DNA from: a virus
IMG/VR virus record: IMGVR_UViG_3300038701_001770
Coordinates: 1-21,050 of that record
DNA length: 21,050 nucleotides
Strand: one strand, 5' to 3'
Shown here: positions 14,478-20,174 of the stretch, one piece after another
Layout of the letters: each line of letters begins with the position of its first letter
How positions within the stretch are numbered: position 1 is the stretch's first letter
Made by a program: the position numbers and the translations under genes
The notes under the pieces: model-generated
Seen by the model: the letters and a program-made list of their open reading frames with translations, nothing else
Told to the model about the DNA's origin: nothing
Databases searched by the model: none

Positions 14478-15316
14478 CAAACCATCCTTTCGAATTGAGC
14501 TGTGATACACCAGCCCATGCTGGCACTTCTTTCGATCATTTTTTTGCGTTGCAGGTAACGCATCATGTTGATGCTCGCGCTATCGGATATTCCCATTCCA
14601 TCGCGGATTGCCCGAACGGCCGACATCCCGGCCTGGCGGTGCTTGATGATCTTCAAAAGGCTGTAGTCTGTTGCTGAGAGTTTGCCATCCATGATGGCAC
14701 GCGGCGCGAATTGCCCCTTGGTCCTGGTTGCCGTGTAGGCTGTTGACCTGCCTGAAGCCAATGACAGCGGGTGTTGACCTGGAACAATGTATCCGGTTTC
14801 GGTCAGGATCTGGACAGTAAGAGCAATGTTGTTCAGGTCCGGTGATGTTGCCCTGTCAGCGCCAATCTGTCCGATATGATAGATGCAGACGTCTTGATAC
14901 TTTGATGCGCGGCACCAGGTCAGAAACTCTTCTATGGTTCCAACCGTGGACTGGAATGCAGCGCGCAATCCAAATCGTGTAGTGGTGATCACCTTGCGCT
15001 CGATAGGCGCCGGGGCTGGCCTTGGCTCTGGCACGGGGGGCTTTGGGGTTTCCTTTTCAGCTTGAGCTGTTACCCGGTTGATCACTTCGTAGGTGTTGGG
15101 CTTGCGGCCCTTCCCCGGAGTCCTCACCCTGATTTGATCGGTATCAATCAGATCAGAAATTGCCGCCGAAACACCGTTTCGCGTGTGCCCGACGCTATCG
15201 GCGATCGTCTTTGTCGATGCTGAAACAATACCTGATTCATCAGCATTTTGACAGAGCCAAATCAAGGCAAGAGCTGCAACACCCGTGGATTCCGTGTGTT
15301 TTAGTGCTTCAATCAT
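14477..15316 (-). CDS. Multi-winged-helix DNA-binding protein
   Basis: A 279-residue protein from ATG 15316 (GGAG 9 bases upstream; longer in-frame starts reach back to GTG 15376 but lack ribosome sites). Residues 1-80 are a winged helix (STKTIADSVGHTRNGVSAAI, then ISDLIDTDQIRVRTPGKGRK). A Pro-rich linker spans 89-105. Residues 128-195 carry W..CRASKYQDVCIYHIGQIGADRA with a following helix and a GYIVPGQH wing. Residues 213-265 are another HTH (LLKIIKHRQAGMSAVRAIRDG, then MMRYLQRKKMIER). Such proteins may act in replication or late control. It overlaps the one-TM gene stop by 8 bases and precedes terS, so a late-gene regulator is a reasonable guess. Confidence 0.65.
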   Translation of the reverse strand: MIEALKHTESTGVAALALIWLCQNADESGIVSASTKTIADSVGHTRNGVSAAISDLIDTDQIRVRTPGKGRKPNTYEVINRVTAQAEKETPKPPVPEPRPAPAPIERKVITTTRFGLRAAFQSTVGTIEEFLTWCRASKYQDVCIYHIGQIGADRATSPDLNNIALTVQILTETGYIVPGQHPLSLASGRSTAYTATRTKGQFAPRAIMDGKLSATDYSLLKIIKHRQAGMSAVRAIRDGMGISDSASINMMRYLQRKKMIERSASMGWCITAQFERMV

Positions 15317-15527
15317 CTTCACATTCTCCGACCCAGGCAAAGCGCCCATCGCTTTCGCAAATCTCGGCATGGCCACGGGTCAAGGCGTCATGCCGCCAGT
15401 CCGGTTCGACAAGCCAAACCCAAAGCAAGTAGCTGAATGCCACCAGCAAAGACATGCAGACCACCGTTGCGATGGTCAGCAATGTGCTCACGAGTTGAGG
15501 CAAACGGTTGAATGCGCTCGGGTCCAT
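15309..15527 (-). CDS. Small single-TM protein
   Basis: A 72-residue protein from ATG 15527 with AAGGA upstream. Residues about 12-35 (LVSTLLTIATVVCMSLLVAF then SYLLWVWLV) form a transmembrane helix. A short polar C-terminus carries two Cys and ends FAWVGECEDD, probably outside or inside the membrane as a small domain. Function unknown. It starts one base after the zinc-finger-like gene stop and overlaps the next gene by 8 bases. Confidence 0.6.
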   Translation of the reverse strand: MDPSAFNRLPQLVSTLLTIATVVCMSLLVAFSYLLWVWLVEPDWRHDALTRGHAEICESDGRFAWVGECEDD

Positions 15528-15528
15528 T

Positions 15529-15741
15529 TCAATTTCCTTTCGAAGTCTTTTTTGACTTCGGTGCTTGCCCGACATGATAAGTCCCGCATATCGCGCATCT
15601 GTATGCGCAAAAGTGCGCCCTGTGTTTGCGGCCCATACGCGATGCGATTTTCCGTGCAACACCAGCGGTCAAATGGTCCTTGCCTTCACACATCGACTTT
15701 CTGGCTTCTGAGACAACCTTCAGCCGACGCTTGGATCTCAT
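15529..15741 (-). CDS. Basic zinc-finger-like protein
   Basis: A 70-residue, strongly basic protein: MRSKRRLKVVSEARKSMCEG, then ARKIASRMGRKHRAHFCAYR and CAICGTYHVGQAPK. The Cys45, Cys49, Cys52, His56 set (CX3CX2CX3H) together with the YRC..CG.YHVG core recalls small phage zinc-binding proteins. It probably binds nucleic acid. ATG 15741 overlaps the stop of the tandem-HTH gene (ATGA). Confidence 0.68.
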   Translation of the reverse strand: MRSKRRLKVVSEARKSMCEGKDHLTAGVARKIASRMGRKHRAHFCAYRCAICGTYHVGQAPKSKKTSKGN

Positions 15742-16292
15742 AGCCAGGGTTCTGCCATGAGTGACACAGGGCTTGAGTAGTCATGCTTGTGCCTTCTGAA
15801 CACGCGGCGGTATGGCTTGTCATCGACAGGTTGAGGGCGGGGCGATACGTATTTTTTGCCTGTCGCCACATACATCGATCGCGACTTGTTTTTCGGATCT
15901 CGGTAGGTTTTCAGGTGCCCGCTTTCAACAATCGGCTGCACGACATAGCGCGCAGACATTACCTTGACCTTGAGGATACTGGCCATCTCGTGGGTGCTTT
16001 TGGGCTCAGCCATTTCTACGAGAAAGTCTGTCCAGTCCCTTTGTATCGGCGCTTTTAACGTCCTTTTCAGCGGCACCACATCGCCTTTTTTGTAAGGCTT
16101 TTTGGTGCGTTCATAGATGTTGGTGTTCCGTTTTTTGCAATAGTAATGAACGATATGGCCACTGGCCAGCAACGGGCGCAGGTGGTAGCGGATCGCAGGC
16201 ACGTTGCGCCCCATTGCTTTAGCAATTTCGGCGCCTGTCCGCGGGGTTTTGGTCAACTTCAGGATGTCTGAATAGTCCGAATTGTCTGTCAT
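15738..16292 (-). CDS. Tandem helix-turn-helix protein
   Basis: A 184-residue protein with two similar winged-helix units. Unit one, about residues 8-60, contains TGAEIAKAMGRNVPAIRYHL, RPLLASGHIVHYYCKKR and NTNIYERT. Unit two, about 84-140, contains STHEMASILKVKVMSARYVV, QPIVESGHLKTYRDPKNKS and RSMYVATGKKY. The repeated x(P)LLxSGHI / xPIVESGHL and wing pattern suggest an internal duplication. The C-terminus is basic and aromatic. It is likely a phage transcriptional or replication regulator. ATG 16292 overlaps the HD gene stop and has GGAG upstream. Confidence 0.7.
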   Translation of the reverse strand: MTDNSDYSDILKLTKTPRTGAEIAKAMGRNVPAIRYHLRPLLASGHIVHYYCKKRNTNIYERTKKPYKKGDVVPLKRTLKAPIQRDWTDFLVEMAEPKSTHEMASILKVKVMSARYVVQPIVESGHLKTYRDPKNKSRSMYVATGKKYVSPRPQPVDDKPYRRVFRRHKHDYSSPVSLMAEPWL

Positions 16293-16756
16293 TTCAGGAT
16301 CTCCTCAGTTTCACGATCAACGCCCAAAGCTTCAGACCATCCGCGTAACCAGATCAGCGCTTCAGGCCATCCGTCCCCCGAAAGTGCGTGTGGCGCATGG
16401 TGCTTGACCCACATGAACGCATCCAGCCTGTCGCAAAACTTGGCGCGGCTTTTTTCGATGTCTGATAGGTTCGCTGGGAATGGCCACAAAGCGAGACGCG
16501 CCCTATCCTCTTCATCCGTGGTTTCGTGCGGGCGCTTGTGTGTCGGTGGGTGATCCCCGACAACGCTCTCACCGTCATCGTGTGTCAGCATGTACTGAAT
16601 CAACGCTGGTGAGCTGTTTGGCCACAATGCCAAGAGCAACCGCGCGCAGCGCCCGCTATGTGCGTCTATCGGATCCACCGTGTGGCACAGGTCGGGGTTT
16701 GCGTGCCATCGACGGACAAAGCCCGCGCGGAAAATGGCGTTGATACGTTGAGTCAC
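16289..16756 (-). CDS. HD-domain phosphohydrolase, YfbR-like
   Basis: A 155-residue protein from GTG 16756, with GGAG 8 bases upstream and GTGA overlap with the preceding stop. His18 (RRWHANPDL), His33 (DAHSGRCARLLLAL) and HDDGESVVGDHP (59-70) provide the H...HD...D metal set of HD hydrolases. The pattern WH.NPDL.HT...HSGR.ARLLLAL......THDDGE..VGD.P is that of phage proteins related to the 5'-deoxynucleotidase YfbR. It is likely to act on deoxynucleoside monophosphates and so shape nucleotide pools during replication. The substrate is inferred. Confidence 0.8.
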   Translation of the reverse strand: MTQRINAIFRAGFVRRWHANPDLCHTVDPIDAHSGRCARLLLALWPNSSPALIQYMLTHDDGESVVGDHPPTHKRPHETTDEEDRARLALWPFPANLSDIEKSRAKFCDRLDAFMWVKHHAPHALSGDGWPEALIWLRGWSEALGVDRETEEILK

Positions 16757-17268
16757 GGCTGGTGCTCCGTTTCTTTGATCTTCGCGGGCTTTGGATTTGC
16801 GGCGATTTCAGCCAGCGCTTGCACCTCAGCGGTGCGCGCTGGTGGCTTGCACAGCCGGTATCGGATGATTGGCTGATACTCACGATCACGGCAGACGCGC
16901 AGACGCTTCCCGGACAGCCACTTGCGCCGCCAACGCCATGTCCAGCCCGGGTTCAAATCGGTAATGCAGCCTTGCGCCTGCTCGAGTGGAGTCTTGTACC
17001 TAGCCCCCGTTTCGCTTGACCACGTAGTTTGGAGCACCTCCCCCTTTTGCAGATCAAGGCTGTAGGGGAATCCTTTGCCGTCGTGATCGATCCATGGTCC
17101 GTAGTTTTCGTCAGTCATGAACTTCTCCCAAAAAAAGCGGCCTGAACCGGCGCATGGCTCCAGATACTTCGCCCCAGGTTCGATATGGCCGAGCAATGGG
17201 GATACAGCCTGAAAAGGCGTGTCGTAGCTGTCCCGCTCTCGGCGTGGGAAATCGCTCCGTTTGCCCAT
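16753..17268 (-). CDS. Methyltransferase remnant fused to small GPWI-type protein
   Basis: A 171-residue ORF with two unlike parts. Residues 1-50 (MGKRSDFPRRERDSYDTPFQ, then KYLEPCAGSGRFFWEKF) are the start of a phage DNA methyltransferase, with the DxYDTP entry and the SAM-binding motif I LEPCAGSG (36-43). None of the later motifs, including the NPPY/DPPY catalytic loop, is present. From residue 51 (MTDENYGPWIDHDGKGFPYS) the protein is a different small phage type, with WTWRWRRKW and YQPIIRYRLCKPP later on. Met51 at 17118 has its own GGGAG ribosome site 6 bases away. It may thus be the original start of a separate gene, and the fused form may not be the main product. Methylation activity is very unlikely. 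Confidence 0.65.
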   Translation of the reverse strand: MGKRSDFPRRERDSYDTPFQAVSPLLGHIEPGAKYLEPCAGSGRFFWEKFMTDENYGPWIDHDGKGFPYSLDLQKGEVLQTTWSSETGARYKTPLEQAQGCITDLNPGWTWRWRRKWLSGKRLRVCRDREYQPIIRYRLCKPPARTAEVQALAEIAANPKPAKIKETEHQP

Positions 17269-17585
17269 CAGGCCTGAGACTCCATGTCCGGACGTCTGGC
17301 AATCTCTTCGACCATCTGAAGCTGGAATGCGTAGGTCGGGTCGCATGCGCTCATTTCTTGCGCCCTACGGACAGCGTTCAAGATGCTGGTGTGATCACGC
17401 TGAAAGATCGACCCGATCTGATTGAGAGACTTTCCACAGCACCGATACGCAACGTTGATTGCGGCAAAGCGAGGATTCACAAACTCGACAAACCTGCGCT
17501 GGCCCGTAATGTCCTCTTGCCGGATGTTGAAAACGGTGCTGGCGCTGAGGACCACTTTCGTGATGGATGGATTGTCGGATCTCAT
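17268..17585 (-). CDS. Stand-alone DnaA domain IV-like protein
   Basis: A 105-residue protein resembling only the C-terminal DNA-binding domain of DnaA. Residues 12-36 (LSASTVFNIRQEDITGQRRF) match the first helix, then VNPRFAAINVAYRCCGKSL and NQIGSIFQRDHTSILNAVRR (55-74). The latter is the DnaA signature with the RDHTSxLNAV recognition helix. No AAA+ domain is present. DnaA domain IV binds 9-bp DnaA boxes, so this protein could mark the phage origin or compete with host DnaA. The stop of the initiator gene overlaps its ATG (ATGA), with GGAGG upstream, so the pair is coupled. Confidence 0.85.
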   Translation of the reverse strand: MRSDNPSITKVVLSASTVFNIRQEDITGQRRFVEFVNPRFAAINVAYRCCGKSLNQIGSIFQRDHTSILNAVRRAQEMSACDPTYAFQLQMVEEIARRPDMESQA

Positions 17586-18430
17586 TTCGCTTCCTCCAAT
17601 TTTTCTAGGAAAGCCAGGCCAGCTCGACGCACTGCATCGACGGGGCTTTCCGCCATGCGCTTTGCTTGAGCGATCTTGGCATCGAGGCTGTGTTCCCGCT
17701 GCGGCTCTGGGTAGTCGTTCCAGCGCTCGTCATTCAGCCAGGAAACCGCATGGGCGATGTATTGCGGCTTGTTGCCCTCGTTCTCGATCGCGTAACTCTT
17801 GGCGCTTGCGATGATGCGCTTCGGGTCGGTGCCTTCAGCGATGACTTCGTTGAACACTGCCCGAGCATCTTCACGCCGTGTTTCGACGGTTCGCGGATGC
17901 GCTTTCCAAAACTTTTCGAAAAAATCTGTGTGTGGGTCGGCTTCCGACACACAAGGTTCCTTTCCTGGTTCTATTCCAGGGTTCTCTATGGTGTCCGGAT
18001 TCCGGACACGGTTTTGCTGTGAATCCGGACACGGTTTTGCTGTGAATCCGGACACGGTTCCATGTCCGGTTTCTGGACACGGAACCGCTACATCTTGTGT
18101 TGGCTCATCTACATCTTGTGTCCGTGTCCGATTTTCGGACATGGGGAATTGAGGCTCATTGAACGACAAAATATAGCTAGTGACTTCCTGCTTTCCGGTC
18201 TCTTGATTGACCGATGACAGCCTCCGAATAAGACCCCTTTCCTCTAGGATTTTGAGGTGTACGTTGATGGTGCTGCGGCTGACTTGCAGGTCATAAGCCA
18301 ATGTGGCCTGACGTGGGTTGCATTGGCCTGTGTGGCCATTGTGGCAGTCTGCCAAGTGCCACAAGAGAAGCTTGGTCGTAGGGCTCAAATCGCGCTGTTT
18401 GATCGCCCAATTTGTCGCCGCATGACTCAT
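17582..18430 (-). CDS. Phage replication initiator
   Basis: A 282-residue protein. Residues 14-75 are a winged helix (SPTTKLLLWHLADCHNG, then NPRQATLAYDLQVSRSTINVH and LKILEERGLIRRL) like HTH_36 replication proteins. A low-complexity linker (about 95-165) contains the repeat cluster in its DNA. The C-terminal domain (about 170-245) reads FFEKFWKAHPRTVETRREDARAVF with YIAHAVSWLNDERWNDYP, a helical module frequent in phage initiators and helicase loaders. It probably binds repeats inside its own gene and recruits the host helicase. ATG 18430 has AAGG 8 bases upstream and overlaps the preceding stop (ATGA). Longer in-frame starts upstream read through the 55-residue ORF in another frame and are unlikely. 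Confidence 0.82.
   Translation of the reverse strand: MSHAATNWAIKQRDLSPTTKLLLWHLADCHNGHTGQCNPRQATLAYDLQVSRSTINVHLKILEERGLIRRLSSVNQETGKQEVTSYILSFNEPQFPMSENRTRTQDVDEPTQDVAVPCPETGHGTVSGFTAKPCPDSQQNRVRNPDTIENPGIEPGKEPCVSEADPHTDFFEKFWKAHPRTVETRREDARAVFNEVIAEGTDPKRIIASAKSYAIENEGNKPQYIAHAVSWLNDERWNDYPEPQREHSLDAKIAQAKRMAESPVDAVRRAGLAFLEKLEEAK
17991..18141. repeat. Iteron-like repeat cluster; candidate replication origin
   Basis: Nine TGTCC[GA]/[TC]GGACA half-sites lie in 151 bases within the initiator gene. There is a perfect 19-bp palindrome gtgtccggattccggacac (17991-18009). A 23-bp tandem unit occurs at 18001-18023 and 18024-18046 with a 14-base third copy at 18047-18060. An inverted pair lies at 18063-18079, and a perfect 7-bp-arm palindrome with 3-base spacer at 18125-18141. 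Between them, ctacatcttgtgt occurs twice, 21 bases apart (18088 and 18109). The 23-bp period is not a multiple of three, so the repeat is not preserved for the peptide. Position inside the initiator gene resembles lambda ori within O. Confidence 0.75.
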
Positions 18431-18594
18431 AGAGTGACCTTCAAAATTCGGGCGCGATCCATTAATGCAGCGCGCTCCCCAGGCATGGGCGCGCGGGCCT
18501 TGATCTTGAATACCGCCCAATGCCAACCGCAGAGCTCTCGCGCCCCGAGTTTGGCAATCAGTGATAGTTTTGATCTGATATCTGCACTGGTCAT
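18427..18594 (-). CDS. Short protein (55 aa) ahead of the initiator
   Basis: A 55-residue ORF from ATG 18594, ending in TGA that overlaps the initiator ATG (ATGA). The sequence begins MTSADIRSKLSLIAKLGARE, continues LCGWHWAVFKIKARAPMPGE and ends DRARILKVTL. It is helical and mildly basic and is not recognised. There is no clear ribosome site, but the overlap and the well-behaved amino-acid composition support it. It begins just downstream of the 9-bp stem-loop. Confidence 0.55.
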   Translation of the reverse strand: MTSADIRSKLSLIAKLGARELCGWHWAVFKIKARAPMPGERAALMDRARILKVTL

Positions 18595-18604
18595 GCTAAA
18601 CCGT

Positions 18605-18630
18605 GGCGCTCACCTTCTACAGTGAGCGCC
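18605..18630 (-). terminator. Stem-loop between DUF2303 gene and the initiator operon
   Basis: A perfect 9-bp inverted repeat (arms ggcgctcac 18605-18613 and gtgagcgcc 18622-18630, 8-base loop) lies between the stop at 18640 and the ATG at 18594. On the coding strand it is followed by ACGGTTTAGC, so the T run is minimal. It could be a weak or factor-dependent terminator separating early and replication genes, or a processing hairpin. Confidence 0.5.
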
Positions 18631-18639
18631 CCCTGTGAG

Positions 18640-19428
18640 TTAGTAGGTCTGGAAAAGCGGAATCTTGGTGTAAAACCCGTCAAGGATCGACTTTTCGCAG
18701 TGCTGGAAAGCCAGCTTTTCCAAGATTTCCCGCTCACTGATGTCGAATTTGAACCGCAGCTTGCCGTCCTGAATATCGAAGCGGATCCGTACCACAATAT
18801 CGTCGCTTTCTTCGCCTTCGAACACTGGCGTGCGCAGAACGACTTGCTCGGGCAACTGAAGACTACCTCGGGCCTCGTTCTCTTCCTGATAGAGGAATTG
18901 ACGCGAGCCATCGTGCAATCGCGTGCTTTGCTTAAACTCGACCCGCTTCAGGGCCTCGAACGACATGATCACATCCATCATGGTTGCCGGATCTGGCTTC
19001 TGCAAATCAGACGCGCGCTCTTCAAGGAAGATGCCCGCGTCTTTCTGCGACAACCAGCGCCCGTCAATCTCTCGCCACTTGCTGTAGCGGTGATCAAAGA
19101 TGGCCTTGAACCCTGCGGTATGATCGCAATGCGCCGGCAACGCGTTGTGATAGTCGATATTCACGGTGACTTCGAACGCGCCTGGAGACGAAAAGGCAAC
19201 GGTTTCTTGAGTTGAAAAACGGTTCACATATCCGCACAAGGATTCAACTGTCCTGAACTTTGGGTGCGCTTGGATACGGTTCGGACAGTCCTGAAACCGC
19301 TCCAGGCTTTCCAGGCGAAAATCATCAGGAACAACCGCAAAATTTGAGCCTTTTGAAGGGTCAAACCGCTCATAAGCACAAAGAGCGAAAGCGGCCTCTC
19401 TGGTCGCCATAATGTCATGAGATTCCAT
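18640..19428 (-). CDS. DUF2303 (YfdQ-like) protein
   Basis: A 262-residue protein with the arrangement typical of DUF2303. The early segment has VVPDDFRLESLERFQDCPNR, then FRTVESLCGYVNRF and VNIDYHNALPAH, with CDHTAGFKAIFDHRYSKWRE next. QKDAGIFLEERASDL follows and the end is beta-rich (PEQVVLRTPVFEGEESDDIVVRIRFDI split by GKLRFKFDIS). Members are found in many prophages, including E. coli YfdQ, with no established activity. Pairing with a small beta-rich protein directly upstream is common. ATG 19428 has GAAGG 8 bases upstream. Confidence 0.78.
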   Translation of the reverse strand: MESHDIMATREAAFALCAYERFDPSKGSNFAVVPDDFRLESLERFQDCPNRIQAHPKFRTVESLCGYVNRFSTQETVAFSSPGAFEVTVNIDYHNALPAHCDHTAGFKAIFDHRYSKWREIDGRWLSQKDAGIFLEERASDLQKPDPATMMDVIMSFEALKRVEFKQSTRLHDGSRQFLYQEENEARGSLQLPEQVVLRTPVFEGEESDDIVVRIRFDIQDGKLRFKFDISEREILEKLAFQHCEKSILDGFYTKIPLFQTY

Positions 19429-19431
19429 AGC

Positions 19432-19743
19432 TTAACCTTCCCGCTCAAGCAGCGAATTTTGCACGTATTGCGGTGCGTTTCTGGTAAGGTCGCCCTTGCC
19501 GTCCTGGTAAAAAAACGACTGGCCAAAATTGAGCTGTGGCGCGGATGCCTTGATCTTTCCCGTAACGGCAAATCCGGTGTCGCCGTTGGGTGAAACTTCA
19601 AGCGTGAATGTGATCGTACCTTTCTTTCCGGTGCGGTTGACCGCGCTCATCACTTCGCGCAATTGCTGGTCGGCAACCTCGATCGCGTGACCGCCATCGA
19701 TCCGTCCAATGGCCATTAGAAAATGGCTGTTTCCTTCAGGCAT
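19432..19743 (-). CDS. Conserved phage protein paired with DUF2303
   Basis: A 103-residue protein: GRIDGGHAIEVADQQLREVM, then NRTGKKGTITFTLEVSPNGD with an FAVTGKIKAS strand, then GQSFFYQDGKGDLTRNAP. It is a beta-rich small protein with an opening helix, and its type often sits beside DUF2303 genes in phages. The function is unknown; joint action with the DUF2303 protein is inferred from pairing only. ATG 19743 has AAGGA upstream and starts 22 bases beyond the preceding stop. The DUF2303 gene starts 3 bases after its stop. Confidence 0.68.
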   Translation of the reverse strand: MPEGNSHFLMAIGRIDGGHAIEVADQQLREVMSAVNRTGKKGTITFTLEVSPNGDTGFAVTGKIKASAPQLNFGQSFFYQDGKGDLTRNAPQYVQNSLLEREG

Positions 19744-19764
19744 TACTTTTCCTTTTCTTGGGGG

Positions 19765-20022
19765 TTAATCTTCGGCCCACCAGCGATCCGGCATGCCGCC
19801 ATCCTGGTTTTCAGGCTTTTCGCAGTAGCAGGGGATTTGTGCTGAGAATGAACTGGTGCGATGACGCATGCCCTGCACCATGTTTCGAGTAACACCAAAA
19901 TCCCGCGCAACACGCGTAGATCCTTGGTTTTTTCCCTCCAAAGCGTAAAGCATCTCCAGACGGAAAATGTCTTCGTCGCGATCATCATCGCGGATGTATC
20001 GCCGCCTCATTTGCTGTGTCAT
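19765..20022 (-). CDS. Small helix-turn-helix protein
   Basis: An 85-residue protein from ATG 20022 (GAGG 6 bases upstream). Residues about 20-55 (FRLEMLYALEGKNQGSTRVA then RDFGVTRNMVQGMRHR) form a helix-turn-helix. The tail (EKPENQDGGMPDRWWAED) carries the DGGMP..WW end seen in short phage regulators. A DNA-binding control role is likely. A longer in-frame start exists at 20109 but it would read through the hairpin region and lacks a ribosome site. Confidence 0.72.
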   Translation of the reverse strand: MTQQMRRRYIRDDDRDEDIFRLEMLYALEGKNQGSTRVARDFGVTRNMVQGMRHRTSSFSAQIPCYCEKPENQDGGMPDRWWAED

Positions 20023-20030
20023 GTGATACC

Positions 20031-20174
20031 TCAAAAGGCCCCGGCAGGATGGAGACCTGCCGGGGAAGTTTGTTGACGGACAGTCAACAGGGAGGATGGG
20101 ACCAAACATCCGCTACGCGGTCCCGATACGTGGCAGTGAACATGCGGATGAATTCTGTGAGTGGTGGTATTCAT
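20031..20174 (-). CDS. Possible short ORF (47 aa) over the hairpin region
   Basis: ATG 20174 overlaps the stop of the regulator gene as ATGA, with GGAGG 10 bases upstream, and the frame ends at 20031, just before the next ribosome site. The peptide starts MNTTTHRIHPHVHCHVSGPR and is His- and Pro-rich, with no recognisable fold. The GC-rich hairpin lies within it. It may equally be non-coding, so this is a weak call. Confidence 0.3.
   Translation of the reverse strand: MNTTTHRIHPHVHCHVSGPRSGCLVPSSLLTVRQQTSPAGLHPAGAF
20039..20065 (-). terminator. GC-rich stem-loop, possible intrinsic terminator or attenuator
   Basis: A perfect 10-bp stem (arms ccccggcagg 20039-20048 and cctgccgggg 20056-20065) with a 7-base loop. 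On the coding strand it is followed by CCTTTTGA, a short T run 2 bases from the stem. It lies between the regulator gene and the small HTH gene, where partial termination would set the level of downstream early genes. Confidence 0.6.
20072..20088. promoter_or_regulatory. Palindrome, possible operator
   Basis: gttgacggacagtcaac is an inverted repeat with 6-bp arms and a 5-base centre, 6 bases from the GC-rich hairpin. Its size and position between two DNA-binding-protein genes suit an operator. No good -10 box is near it, so promoter overlap is not shown. Confidence 0.4.

Noticed and set aside
18018-18049. TGTGAATCC in the 23-bp repeats as DnaA boxes
   Set aside because: It matches only about six of nine positions of TGTGGATAA, too weak to call.
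19743-19988. An 81-codon minus-strand frame overlapping the small HTH gene
   Set aside because: The other frame (19765-20022) has a sound HTH, a GAGG ribosome site and a natural tail; this one has an erratic composition and no ribosome site.
20072-20103. TTGACT as a possible -35 box on the minus strand
   Set aside because: No acceptable -10 hexamer lies 16-18 bases downstream, where the GC hairpin begins.
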